In this document: positions 11,962-23,795 of the stretch, one piece after another
Layout of the letters: each line of letters opens with the position of its first letter
Numbering within the stretch: the stretch's first letter is position 1
Assembly (NCBI GenBank): GCA_025769875.1
Contig: JAGFNK010000021.1
Location: 124,001-188,000 of the forward strand
Direction: 5' to 3'
DNA length: 64,000 bases
Source: Russula earlei
Taxonomy: Eukaryota; Basidiomycota; Agaricomycetes; Russulales; Russulaceae
Made by a program: the position numbers and the translations under genes
Notes under the pieces: model-generated
What the model was told of the DNA's origin: nothing
Database searches by the model: none
What the model saw: the letters and a program-made list of their open reading frames with translations, nothing else

Positions 11962-13043
11962 ATGCCTGGAGTCACTGGAACCACGAAATCAACTGCTGAC
12001 ACTTCTCTACGCCATTCCAAGTATTACATTGACGGAGCGGACCTTGTCCTTCGTGTACGTGGGTTTCCGATTGCGTGTCGTGTCGCTAACTAAAACGGCG
12101 AATTGATAATAGGTTGCGAATACGCTCTTCCGTGTGCATAGGTTTTTCCTCACTCGCGATTCGAAACACTTTGAAGATAAATTACCGCACTCATTTGGAA
12201 AGCCTCCGAAACACTCCTTGGATGACGACCCTCTAGTTCTCGACGACGACGTACTGGAGGTCGACTTTGAGCGCCTCTTATGGGTGTTTTACAATCCGTA
12301 GCTTACCGTTTACATGCTTCATGGCTTCTTCTGACGTACTGCTACAGAAAATACTCTATTTACAACGGCAGCATCGATAAATGGATATCGATTCTGAAAC
12401 TCGCGCACAAATGGGACTTCATCGAGGTGAAGGCACTTGCAGTCCGCGAACTGCAGAATCTACAGATCCCACCGATCCAAAAGGTCGCCCTCTACCAGAC
12501 ATATTCGATCGACAGAAATCTCCTCCAACCAGCGTTTACTGCACTCACGACGCGCGACGAGCCAATCACGATCGAGGAAGGTCGAGAGATCACTTTGGAG
12601 ACCGCGTTGCGATTGGCGAAAGCCCGCGAACTTGCGCGAGCTCTAGGTTCCAGCGGTAAGAAGTCGGGAAACCCGCGCTCCCCAGTGAACGTCGCTGGAG
12701 TCGAATTGGACGCACTTATCAAAGATGTTCTGCTCCAATCACCACTACCTTCCGTACCCTCCCACACTCCTCAACCCTCTATCGCACGAGGTACCGCTCC
12801 GGATGGCGGCGACACACCTCAATCCACCTTAGCAAAGTGGTTTGATCCGTTCTTGAACACGCCCCAAGGTGAAGTGCTTGCGTCCATCGTCTTATGTCCT
12901 GCTGACCTTTTGGGATAGCCTCGGAAGGTTTCACTAATGGCTTTGCCAATGGACACACCAACGGCTTATCGAATGGTCTCTCAAATGGCGCAGGCACCGG
13001 TTCCATCCTGACCGGGACACCAAAAATCGTGCGTAAACCCTGA
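11962..13043 (+). CDS. BTB/POZ domain protein 3 (subfamily B)
   Basis: Exons 11962-12054, 12113-12297, 12348-12868 and 12919-13043 give 307 aa, the same length as BTB2. The BTB core reads NTLFRVHRFFLTRDS and ends LWVFYNP. Exon 2 is one codon shorter than in the paralogs (185 versus 188 nt), in the loop where the others have the PPPPGE segment. Intron 3 is phase 1. The last exon encodes an Asn-Gly repeat (FTNGFANGHTNGLSNG) and ends at VRKP. Without intron 3 the frame would stop at 12918, so the intron decides the C-terminus. The acceptor GGGATAG is acceptable for a fungal intron. Confidence 0.87.
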
Positions 13044-15232
13044 AGTAAGTGGTGGCAGGTGGCAGGGAGCGGATGCATATGGGTGTTGCTTCGAACGTGC
13101 TCAGGCGGGTCAAAACTCGGGCTTCGCCATGCGAAGGCCGGCATTGTTTATGGCTCTGTATCGAATCCGTTTCTTTCTATATATGCACTCGTGCACATCT
13201 TCATGAGACCGTCCCGTCGTTAAAGTAGTCTTGTAGTACGTTGCATATATAGTATATGTCATTCTGTTCGCGAAACCTTTCTCTACGACTGCCAGTGGCG
13301 GACTTGGATTCTCCTCCTCTTGACCCGAACTTGTTCACGTTCGCAAGACGCACAACCGAAAACAGCGCAACACAGAGGACCGGTGTGTGGGAGGCCAAGC
13401 GAGGAGTCCCGAGGAGTCTGTAATCAGCCAGGTTGTGCCCGATTTCTCTCTCTGCCAGCATGGCGAAGTTTGCGGCCATCAGCACCATACAGTACTATCA
13501 GTATGTGGCACCAGTATGTGGTGGCAGCTAACGTCCATCTGATGCTCCCCATCTAACCGTCCCTGCTTTTCTGGGGTGACGCTGTGATCGGCCCCCTCGC
13601 TAGAGTTCGTGAACAAGCCCTGACGAGGGTTCCGCATGTGAGATCGGAGGGTCTACCACAAATGACATGGATCATTTTCGTTCGACTCGGCTGACATGAC
13701 CGCTCCTTTGGCTGTCCGCGCGTAATATCGCGTGCATCGTATTGATTGATTGATGCGGGGCGGGGTGCTGCGTTTCACGCCCCCCCTGCCTCGTGGCTGC
13801 CCGTCGGCGTATCACGGCCCAGGCTGGTCGCCAGTCCGCAGTCTGTGGATCGCGAACCCCCCCAAGGTCAGGAGGGATATGTCAATTACGCGAACGGTGC
13901 CAAGTCCAGGTCTGGACATCCTTGAGCCGAGAAGGTGCGCGAGATTCGCAAACAAAGAACACTTGAACGACGCGAAAGTGCCACACTTGGCCTCTTTCAG
14001 CAATACGAGGTTCCAAAACTACGAGTTCCGGTACATAACATGTTCTGGTTCGAAAACGTACCTCTGCGTTGGTCCGTTATTTTGTCATCCCGATCGACGC
14101 GCCCCAGTCCCTGTTATACTTGTGCCCTCTCAGGAGCGCCGCGTGTGCTCCCGTCTCGCAACGCCATATCCATATTTTAATGTTCTGGAATGCAGGACGT
14201 CTATTAAGCGCTACGATGGCGGACTGCGCAAATACTGTACGATTAGCTTCCCGCAGCATTGTGCGTTTAAAGGCGAATGCGTGTCTGTTCTACAGGAATG
14301 TCTACTCGGTTACCGCGCCCCGTCCTCCCCTCCCTGCCAACTTGGGGGGGGGGGGGGGGGGTGGGTTTCTCAATCAACCAAAGATAAGACGCTTTAGGTT
14401 ACAGGCGTCTGGATCGCGATGCCGTCCCGCGCGGCTCTTTGTAAGGGTCAAATGCGAGACGTGCCGTCTCGTGTTGCTTGATCATGCCCACGAAAAGATC
14501 GATCGATGCACACCTGCTCCGACGAATTCTCACTTTTTACGGACGGAATAAACGCAACGCCCGGCGAGAGATAAACTTGCTGCGAAAGCCAGATTGGCAA
14601 AAGTGGAACTCGACGGGGGCCGTCGTTCCACTGGCTCTGCTCTGGGACCGATGGCATCCTTGGAGATGACAACAGTTCTGGAGTGTGAGGCCCGGGAGGT
14701 TCTCACCCTTGGTCGTGTGCGTGTGTGCGAGATCGCCGGCGCGGGGACGGAGATTGGGAGAGAGGGAAGAGGGAGATAATCATGTGACCACTCTTGGGAC
14801 CGACCGATAAGCGTGGCGTGGGTATTCAGAGCGACAAGGAGGAGGGCGATCGATTGTGAGATAACGCAACCGCCCCTGTTCCATCAGTGCATGGGGCATC
14901 GCATCTTGCAAATGACGAGTTGCGCGATGCTGCGGATGCTGCGTGTTGCGTGTGTGTGTTCCTTTGTTCGCCTATCAATCATGACGCCCCCAGTTCCACC
15001 AGACACGTGAAGTCATACGAACGGCAGGCCTCGCCACGCGTTTGCCTCACGTCCGGTGACATAACGCGTGCGTTTCATATCAGCCCAGCTTGTTCAGCCG
15101 CAACCCTGCTGCCCTGGGTGGGAATAGCCTCTATCATATGCCCCCCCCCATCCGTTGCCTCTGGCCCCGAGCATCTCGACCGGAAAGGAACTCTCGATCT
15201 TTACGTACGCTTCAAGTCATTGACCAATCCGA
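13044..15232. other. 2.2-kb spacer between BTB3 and BTB4
   Basis: No supported gene. A G18 homopolymer occupies 14344-14361. Open frames in this stretch are short and lack family signatures. Confidence 0.45.
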
Positions 15233-15240
15233 TATATAAG
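15233..15240 (+). promoter_or_regulatory. TATA box of BTB gene 4, with CCAAT upstream
   Basis: TATATAAG, 80 bp before the start codon, with a CCAAT motif a few bases upstream (about 15224). Confidence 0.6.
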
Positions 15241-15320
15241 TGTGCTGGCGGCCTATCTCTGATAATCATCATCATCATCATCTGTCCACGTCCACGCCTA
15301 CTAATATCTTGTCGCCCGTC

Positions 15321-16432
15321 ATGTCCCCTCCTCAGACACCATCTGCCCTAACAGTTCCCGCAACGCGACACAAGGGGTATTTCATCCACGACGCCGATGT
15401 AACGATACGAGTATGTTGCGTCCCCGCCGTATCCTCCACTCGAGTTAACCATCTCATGCCATACCCAGGTCGAGAGTTTCATGTTTCGGGTTCACCGTTT
15501 CTTCCTCGAACGCGAGTCGGCGTACTTTAGACTCCGTTTGGACCGAAACGCGCATCCGGACCAGGATCCACCGGGGTCATCCGAGAAGAACCCTCTGGTA
15601 TTGGAAGAAGCGACAGGCGATGCGTTTGCCTGCTTCCTATGGGTTTTCTATAATCCGTACGTCGTCGTTTCATCGTCATGTCCCAGTAGACTGACGTTTC
15701 AAAAGTCGTTATTCAGTATACAATGCGACGCCCGAGCAATGGCAGAAAATATTGGACTTGGCCAAACTGTGGGGATTCACACAGGTCGAACAACTGTGCA
15801 TACGGGAATTGGAGAAAATGGATCTATCGCCGGTCGACCGGATCCACATCTATCAAAAGTTCGAATTGGATGATAGCCTTCTTATCGATTCCTTCGAGTC
15901 GTTGACGACGCGCGATGAACCCATCGGAGTTGAGGAGGGCATGAAACTTGGCTTAAAGACGAGCCTTCGGATTGCGTGCGCCCGAGAAATGTCACGTGGG
16001 CCGGACACAGGCGGTGGACTTCGCAGCCCGTCTGCTGTTCAGGTTAATGGCCCAGACCTCCGTTCCCTCATTTCAAACATATTCGACCTGCAAAGAATCC
16101 ACACGGACGGGACGACCAGTGTAGGTCCATTTACCGCTCCCGTGAACCGCTCGGACAGGGTTGATCGGGCGTCCGCATTACCTGCGGTGAGTAATCCCCA
16201 TCCTTGCCTCTTTCCATCGTGAGGATCTCATGTCGCCTTTCTCAAGACGGTCCCCACAACGCCGTCCAAACCAGAGGCGCTCTCTCAAGCCCCGTCGACC
16301 TCGGAGGCGAATCCTCCAAACAACACCGGCGCCAATCCAAAGACGCCGGCCCTGGATAGCGTAAAGGGGAATCAACGATCCAGAAAACAGAGCAGTACGT
16401 CACGGTGGGCAAACTCCTCGGCTCACCTCTGA
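15321..16432 (+). CDS. BTB/POZ domain protein 4 (subfamily A)
   Basis: Exons 15321-15410, 15469-15656, 15706-16186 and 16247-16432 give 314 aa. The first two introns are at the family positions, phases 0 and 2. The BTB core reads FRVHRFFLERESAYF, then DPPGSSEKNPLVLEE and LWVFYNP. The back half has LCIRELEKMDLSPVDR and RDEPIGVEEG, closest to BTB1. Intron 3 begins GTGAGT at 16187; here it is phase 0, unlike the phase-1 third introns of BTB2/3/5. A second possible donor, GTACGT near 16396, could pair with CTAG near 16450 and give a slightly different, shorter C-terminus. Confidence 0.85.
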
Positions 16433-17245
16433 GGACAGCCTGCATTCTAGACCGGGCATAGGTTCCGCGGTGTAGCGGTTTGTAGTATGCTGTATCTCTT
16501 TTGATCTCTTTTGTCATGTATCGCGCTGTGTATCAATTTCGTCCCATTGCCTTCTCCGTGGCGTGAACCGGTTGGCGATCGATGGGAGCTTCTCCTCGTG
16601 CAAGTAGAGATAGGCGCAATGCCGCCCAACAGCGTGCGTGGAAATGTCCATGGCGACGTGGTTTGTTAATGTGATGGTGTGATAGATAGGATGTGTGGCC
16701 CCCGTCTTCGGTCGAGAAACAAGAGAACAATTTCATCCGGTACCAGAGAGAGGCCCGAGCATTTCCTGGCAACAAGGACGCCCGATGCCTACATGTGCTT
16801 AGCGGGAAACTCGGGGATGCACTCGCTCGATCCACGCAGGACGGAGAAACGCCAAGTTTCGCACTCCCTCCCTCCCTCCCTCCCGAACGAAGACTTCACC
16901 TTTTTCCAAATCGGTGCTGCGTATGTTCCCACTTCCAACTCCCCGCCTGCCTTCGGTGAAGGACCCGGAAGCCATGAACGTGGTGGTTCCGGCCGATAGG
17001 GGGGGACCACGAGGCTTGGGTAGGGGGTCCAGAGATGTAGTAGCCAGCCCGGGACGCGCGGCGACTCGGACACGAGGTGTGATCGTTCGACAGGATCGCA
17101 GCGCTTTTTGTTGGGATCATGAACCCTCATGGCAAGAGGAGTACGAATCTGAGCTTTCATGGTTCGAAACGCTCTCGTTATCGACCCCCCCAAACCGGGC
17201 GACAGGCGCCTATGTCAAGAAAATTCAACATTGGCCGTCGTTGCG
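16433..17245. other. Spacer between BTB4 and BTB5
   Basis: Contains a CTCCCTCCCTCCCTCC-like tract near 16865 and no supported gene. Confidence 0.45.
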
Positions 17246-17253
17246 TATATATA
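17246..17253 (+). promoter_or_regulatory. TATA box of BTB gene 5
   Basis: TATATATA followed by GG, about 155 bp upstream of the start codon, with an inverted CCAAT (ATTGG) near 17230. Confidence 0.5.
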
Positions 17254-17408
17254 GGCGAACGCCTCATGCATTCTACACGTGTAGCCCTGCTCTCTTTCTT
17301 CCCAACCGTCACCTCTGTTTGTCTTTTCCTCCTTTCTGCCGCCCTCCCCTTCTTTCATTTCTCTCCACGCTTTACGACAAAGTGACGCCGTCGTCACCGC
17401 TGACGATC

Positions 17409-18457
17409 ATGAGCACGGCCGCGAGTCCGAACCCAGCCGCCGACCGCGTTGTGCGCCATCCGGAAGTATTACATTCCTGGCGGGGACGTGGTCTTCCGCG
17501 TATGTGGATCCCTGATCGACCCTCGTGCCTTTTTAAAAATGACCTGTGAACAGGTGGAAAACAATTTATTCCGCGTCCACCGATACTTCTTCACGCGCGA
17601 TTCTTCGTTTTTCCGCGACAAACTGCCCCACCCTCCGCCTCCCGGCGAGTTTACTAGAGGAGCCTCCGACAGTAATCCTTTTGCCCTCGAGGACACACTC
17701 AAAGTCGATTTCGAGCGCCTCCTCTGGGTCTTCTACAACCCGTAAGCGCTCGGGTTTTTCAACTTGCTCGCTGTCTGACTCCCCTTCCCAGTCACTACTC
17801 TATCTATGAGGGTTCCATCGAGGACTGGTCGTCCATCTTGAAGCTCGCTCACCAATGGGATTTCATCGAGGTCAAAGCGTTCGCCCTCCGCGAGCTTGAG
17901 CAACACGATATCCCCGCTTTCCAAAAGATTATCCTATATCATACTCACGAAGTCAATCGTGACCTCCTTCACGCATCATACACGGCACTTACAGTGCGTG
18001 ACGAACCGATCTCGATCGAGGAAGGTCGACTGCTCGGCCTTGAGACGGCTTTGATGCTCGCACGTGCTCGTGAAGTCGCGCGTGCACCTGTCTTTACTGG
18101 CAAGAAACCCGGATACTCTGGGCGTTCCTCCATAAGTCTTGGAGGCCCTGAACTGGAAACGCTCATCAAAGACCTGTTCCATCTGTCGGTGTCAGATGCA
18201 ACTGCCGAACGCCCGCGCCCTCCCACGCCGCAAACGCCCACTGGACGCGGCACGCCAACAGGTGGTCGTAGCACCCCTCAGCTAGGCATCCAGACAAACG
18301 GGACGGGTACCCCCTCCCATAACGCACATCGAGGTGGATCGGTGATGTCTGCCTATCCTTCCTTTTCATCTCATACTGACTTGGCAGTGCAGGCGCTCCC
18401 AACGGGGTCAACGGCCACGCAAGTGGAACGCCCGGTGGCCGCGGCGGCCGCAAATAA
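17409..18457 (+). CDS. BTB/POZ domain protein 5 (subfamily B), with a one-base slip in exon 1
   Basis: Homologous exons are 17409-17499, 17554-17741, 17792-18333 and 18393-18457. Exons 2-4 keep frame and match BTB2/3 closely (FRVHRYFFTRDSSFF, PHPPPPGEF, LWVFYNP, HYSIYEGSIEDW, LAHQWDFIEVK). Exon 1 is odd. The only ATG (MSTAASPNPAADRVVRH) is one base out of phase with the conserved YYIPGGDVVFR segment. An extra C in CATCCGGAAG around 17457-17463 accounts for it, and an in-frame TGA at 17410 excludes another upstream start. So this is either a sequence error or a disabling insertion. Exon 4 ends GGRGGRK and resembles the BTB2 tail (GGAPN versus GAPNG). An alternative acceptor 5 bases upstream keeps another frame open to 18902. 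Confidence 0.7.
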
Positions 18458-19336
18458 GGCTGCCCCGATACCCAAGCCTGGACCACGACCGACTGAAAAT
18501 TCAGAGATGGAACGCACGCACGAAGGAACTGAGGGGTTTGCAGGGGTACCGAGTGAACCGGAGCCAAAAGGAAAAGAAGCAGCAGCGGAGGCGAGTCTGG
18601 ATCCTGTTATGCACATGTTCATCAGTAAACGAGATTTTATGGAAAAGGTTGTTTCGGACGGACATGGGTCTGAGCCTGCGGCAACCCAAGCGAAAGCTGG
18701 CGTTGCAGGAACGAAGAAAGGCACCGAGGCGCGGGCCGCCACGTCGTCGACGTCGAAGGGTGCTTCCGAGAAAAAAGGGCCAGGGGCCTGCGAGGAAGGG
18801 CGAGACAGCAGAGCAGGGCTCTGGCACTGCGCGCGCGGAGCATGCGCGCGCTCAAAGCGATCAACCGTCGCCCACCGCCTCCGCCCAGGAAGCGCGTTCT
18901 GAGCGCTCCCGCTCACGGACGGCCGAGCCCACCAAGAAGGAGCAGCTCAAGATCGACACGACGGTGTCCGATCCCGACCCACCGCCAAAGCGCGACAGCA
19001 CCCCGACCCCGACCCCGACCCGCGAATCCGCCACCGACACCCGCGCCCACATCCCGGTCCAGCACAAGAAGCAGAGCGCGTCCACCCCCGCCGCGACCAG
19101 CGCGCTCTTCGGCTTGAGCTTTTTCGCCGGCCTCATGGGCGGCGGCAGCGGCGACCCCGGCTACGAGTCGTCCTCGCGCGAGTCGGAGGACGACAAGCAC
19201 ATGATTGGCGCGTGGTGCTCCCGCGACAGCAAGGTACGCCAGGAGCGTGAGCGTGAGCGCGAGAGGGAGAGGGAGAGGGCCGAGGACCGAGGCCAGGGCA
19301 CAGGCGCAGGAGGCCGCCAGGTTGCGTCTAGAAGCC

Positions 19337-19424
19337 GAGGCAGCAGCCCAAGCTGAGGCAGCAGCCCAAGCTGAGGCAGCAGCCCAAGCTGAGGCAGCAA
19401 CCCAAGCTGAGGCAGCAGCCCAAG
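19337..19424 (+). repeat. 18-bp tandem repeat, five copies
   Basis: Unit GAGGCAGCAGCCCAAGCT, nearly perfect, encoding AEAAAQ units in the local coding frame. Confidence 0.85.
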
Positions 19425-19505
19425 CACGCGCGGACGCTGAGGAGAAGGCACGTAAGGAGGCGGACGAAGTCGCACTCAAGAAGAAAGCAAAAACAGCGGC
19501 GAAGA

Positions 19506-19870
19506 AGGCGAAACGCGAGGCAGATGCCAAGGCCAAGGCGGAAGCGAAGGCCCAAACCAAAGCAGATTCCAAAGCCAAGGCAGCAGCGGAGGCCAAAGCT
19601 GAGGAGGATGCCAAGGCGAAAGCGGAGGCCAAAGCCAAAGCTGAGGAGGAGGCCAAGGCGGAAGCGGAGGCCAAAGCCAAAGCTGAGGAGGAGGCCAAGG
19701 CGGAAGCGGACGCCAAAATCAAAGCTGAGGCGGAGGCCAAAGCTGAGGAGGACGCCAAGGCGGAAGCGGAAGCGGACGCCAAAGCCAAAGCAGAAGCAGA
19801 AGCAGAGGCTAAGGCCAAGGCGGAAGTGGAGGCCAATGCCAAAGCCGAAGAAGAAGCCAAGGCCAAGCTG
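19506..19870 (+). repeat. Degenerate GCC-AAG/GAG codon repeat
   Basis: Irregular repeats built on GCCAAAGCCAAAGCTGAG and GCCAAGGCGGAAGCGGAG units encode a K-A-E-A/E-E-A-K helix. Unit length drifts between about 33 and 48 bp. Confidence 0.75.
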
Positions 19871-21989
19871 CCGAGGTCGAGGCTAAGCTTCAAGCGGAGG
19901 CCGACGCCGACGCCGAGAAGGCGAAGCTCGAGGCGGACATTACCGTGAAACCTGGGGCAGGGGAGACGGAACGCGAGCCTGGGAAGAAAACAGATGTGGA
20001 CACCCAAGCCGAGAAGACGGAGCTCGAGGCAATCCCAAAGCCAGAAGACGACCCCGAGGCCGACGACCTCAAGGCTGACGAGGAAGCGAAAGCCTGATGA
20101 AGCCAGAGCTGCTCTTGCGGAAGCTGAAGCAAAGGCAAAGGAAGCTGAAGCTTGAAGCTGAACGCGAAGCCCAGGAAAAAGCAGCTGAGGCCGAGGCGAG
20201 AGCGAAAGCTGAGACAAAGGCTGCAGCGGAGCAAGAGGCTCTTGCCCGGGCCTGCTGCGGCCAAAGAAGAGCAGATTGCGGCAGAAAACGCGGAGAGAAA
20301 GAGAATCGAGAAAGAAAGGGACTTGGCCGCGGCGCGTGAAAAGGAGACTGAGGAGCGGATCAAGAGACAGAGGGCAGCTGACAGAGCTGCGAAAGCTGCC
20401 AGCCCAATTAGTCCAGCGTGGACTTCTTCCGGGGGCAGCTGGCTTCCTGGCATTACCAAGTTTGCCTCAGCGTTTGTCGCCTCAGCCGTAGATGAGTTGA
20501 GGTCTCCATCGAAATCCACTGGTATGGGGAACGTAAACTCAAGGTCGAAAAACCAGGGCAAGCATGCCCACTCTCTCAGCTCAGAACACAGTCCCCGCGG
20601 TAGTCCTGCTCTGCGCACATCGACTTCCAACCCTCTACCCTCTCCCTCTCCAACGTCAGGCACCGCGGCTCGGTCATCTGCCAGCGTGGTGTCTTCATCG
20701 ACCACTCTCGTGTCTAGGGAACCCAGCGCAACCAAGGACAAGCAGGAAGGTGTGTATTATTTTCGATTGATCACGGTGTACTTCGGCCGACAGTTCTCCA
20801 GGCGCGGTCAGTGGAGGTGGAGGCGGCCATGTTCAAACAACGGCTAAGATAGCGGATGCTTCCCCAGCAGTACAAGCGGCCAGCAACGAAGCACACGGCC
20901 AGCGAGCAGGATGCGACCACTGATAAACAGCCGACCCCCAGCGGAGTGGAAGCGACGCGAGACCGCGATGGGGCTGGACAAATTCTAGCCCCTGATGCCG
21001 TGGGCGAAAATCCCACCAACTCTGCTCCCACCTCGATTGAGACCGACGCCACACACGAAACAGATGCCGCTGGTTCCATGGCCAAGCCCGAGACTAGCGA
21101 AAGTCCTGCTACTGCCGATCCCGATCAAGCGGATGCATCTCCACCCCCGTCTCTCCCTGAGAAGGACTCTACCGTCAAGCCTACCCCTATTCCCGAGACA
21201 ATCTCAATCTCAGCGACTTCTCCCTCGCGACGAACTGCCGACGCAGCGACCCCGACGGCCGTGCAAACGGACGAGACTGCCAAGTCCGAAGTGCCACCAA
21301 CGGAGGTGGAAGCGACTGCTGCGACAACCAAGGTAGAAGAAGATGGCAGCGCGGAGGCCCCTCAGCCGCAACCGCAGCCCAGTGCCGAGGGCGATACCCG
21401 CACAACCAATGGGGAATCTACTGCGACCCAGGGCGACGGCAAGCCGGATGGGGTGACCAAGCCCACGCTACGTCTGGAGCACGTCCGCGAGCTCAGTGCT
21501 GCTTCCATAATGTCCAGCACGAGTCTTGACACGCCAGCCGACGAGGCCGGGCTATCTGCAGTTGACCTGGATGATGATGCTGGTGCGCCCAAGTCGGAAG
21601 GCCAGCTGAGCAGATCTGCCAGGAAAAAGAAGAATCAGAAGGAGAGAAAGGCGGCAAAGAAGAAGGGTGAGAAGAATAATCTGCGTACTCCATCTGGGGC
21701 AACCGTGAACGATGCAGATAACTCGGTCGTACAGGACCCCCCTAAGCCCGTCGTTGATATTCCTGGAGGTGAGGGTGACGGTGAGCTTGTAGAGAAGGCG
21801 GAAAGCAGCGGAGAAGATTCGGCCGTGATGGTGGAGAAGTCTGAGGTTGAGGCCGCAGAGAAGGCAAACAGCAGCGGGGAGGATTCGGCCGTGGTCGTGA
21901 AGAAGCCTCAGGCTGGGGCAGGGAAGGCGACCGTGACCGACGGCGCCACCAGTGAAGAGTGGGATTCGGCGTTTGAAGCCAAGTCGTGA

Positions 21990-23795
21990 TTGGTCCTTCC
22001 ACCACAGACGAGTTGTTTACGAGTTGCCATGATCGTGCAGTGCGTTTCGTTTCTTCGTCCCGGTTTCGCATGAGCAGTGCTCGTGTATTCTCACATTCAA
22101 TTTTTTTTTCGCTCCGCATACTTTGTGGCGTCATGTGCGCTGCGCTGCACATCCCCCGCCCTTTTGATCATTCGCCCCGTTCAATTGTAACTATAGACTC
22201 ACGTACACAAGAATCGAATGCTTCCATGACTGCAGATGTCTCGCCGTTACACATTGACCGTTTTGACGAAGCCCCATGGTGGCATGGACTTCAGTCAGGC
22301 AATTGAATGAATGAAGACGGTGTCAACTTCGTGGCAACATTGACACACCCGCGTCCCAACTGTGGAGCGCAAGAATCGAACCCCGCGTTCTTCCGGTGAT
22401 ACCTTGCGTGCCTTCACCCGTTTTGACATCACCCCCCTCCCCAAAGCGATGATTGCAGCGAAGGAATCAGGACAAATGGTGTATGGGTCTTCCCCGCGAT
22501 GGCTTCGGGCACGATGTAGAGTCTATCGTCCTCTCACCGTACGCGGAAGGAGATAAATGCCGTTCCGTGGAAGATGGAAACGTAAGATGACCAACACGGG
22601 TTTCTCAAACGATGACGGGGAAAACGGAGACATATCACGAGCACGTATTCATGCGATTTCGCGAGATCTTTTTTTGATGGGGTGAACGGGGGTCGATCAA
22701 ACGTGCAGCTGCGCAGCAGCACTGCTTCAATATCGTGGGGGGGACTGGGACTGACCGACCTCGGGCCAGACGTTCCAGATAAAGCCTCACGGGCAGATCG
22801 TCCCGAGTGCCTAACGCCTCGAGGAAGTCCGCGAAAGGCCAGCCCAGGACCAAGGGGGCTAGCCAGACGATCCCATCCATTTTCATGGCAAGTGGCGGCC
22901 ACGCAGATGGCACACGTACGACGCGGGTGCCGCGAACGACCCCTGGACATCGGCCTGAAGCCAGACCCAGACCCCGTCATCGGTTCGCGGCGCTATCTAT
23001 CGCACCCCATCCCGATTTGGTCTGGAATTCAACATCCGTGCGTCGGACAGGGGGCCCCATCTCGCTTCGAGGCGCACACACGCGGCAGCGGCGGGGACAC
23101 GAGGCGTGGTCGTGAGTGGTTTTGCTTGGCTCACGCTCTCGCGGATATCACCGCAGCGGGGTCTCGATGGGGGACTTCTCGGAGAGCCAAGTCCGCTTTT
23201 CTGATCGCAAGCAGGCGCTCTGGCCACAAGGGGAGCCGAGGGGAAAGGGGAGGGGCGAGTGCGCAAACAAAAAGAAAACAATAGCGGATATTCGAATCGT
23301 GCGTGCGACGGGATCGCGCGGCTTGGCAAGTGTCCGTCCGCATCACACTTCGCGAATTCGCGTCGTGAAAACGCGGCGAGGCTCGCCGTTGGGAATCGGT
23401 GGATTCCGTAGATGAGAGGACGTCGGGGTGAGTCTCGGCACACGATCGGATGTGTTTCTTAGAAGAGCATCAGCAGAGATTTGAAAGTAAAAATAGTTGT
23501 TGCGGGCGCGAATCATCGCGAGGGCAGAGACCGTCGTGGGTACTACATGTTACGCCACCATGTTTTAGCAGCAATATATCCGAGTTTAGCGTGCGGGGAA
23601 AACAATTGCGACATGTAGGAAGTAGGAAGCACGACACTTGGAACTTGGAAGCATGGGCTTGAGTTGAATGTGACTTCCGAAGGCATTTGCATTAGATGCG
23701 CGGAACGCGGGTGTTACATACATGCGAGCAACTGGCACTGGTAAGTCAAGATCGAGAGGAAGACACGAGCAAGGTGAAAGAAGAGGCGGCGACAG
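21990..23795. other. 1.8-kb intergenic region, no supported gene
   Basis: Short frames only. A segment near 22370 superficially resembles part of a tRNA T-arm on the minus strand but has no pairing stem. Confidence 0.45.

Larger units (their letters stand above)
18458..21989 (+). pseudogene. Frame-hopping Ala/Glu/Lys-rich coding tract, unknown function
   Basis: No family recognised. One compositionally continuous protein can be followed, but only by changing frame: to about 18770; 18771 to about 19300; 19300-19863; 19864-20094; 20096-20150; 20151-20245; 20250-20749; then an intron-like GTGTGT...CCAG segment (20750-20801); finally 20856-21989 (377 codons). The first parts are Ser/Ala/Lys/Arg-rich. 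The middle is a long A-E-A-K coiled-coil-like repeat. The last 377 codons are acidic and disordered, with a basic patch (RKKKNQKERKAAKKKGEKN). Most shifts look like one extra base, the first at an A6 run (18771). The shift near 19300 could instead be an intron (GTACGC at 19234 to CAG near 19309). It is either a decaying gene or a real gene with sequence errors. It may be the 3' part of a fusion with BTB5. Confidence 0.45.

Noticed and set aside
12280..12918. BTB3 frame read as starting near 12280 and ending at 12918
   Set aside because: It begins inside intron 2 and reads through intron 3; the paralogs fix the real exon ends.
18913..20217. 434-codon open frame on the minus strand (Leu/Ala/Ser-rich)
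   Set aside because: It is the antisense of the Ala/Glu/Lys codon repeat; GCC/GAG/AAG repeats leave the opposite strand open as GGC/CTC/CTT. No independent gene signal.
22340..22440. Possible tRNA on the minus strand (GGTTCGATTC-like T-loop)
   Set aside because: The bases beside the loop do not pair as a T stem, and no anticodon or acceptor stem could be drawn.
22534..23443. Overlapping 148-200 codon frames on both strands
   Set aside because: High-GC chance frames without splice logic or domains.
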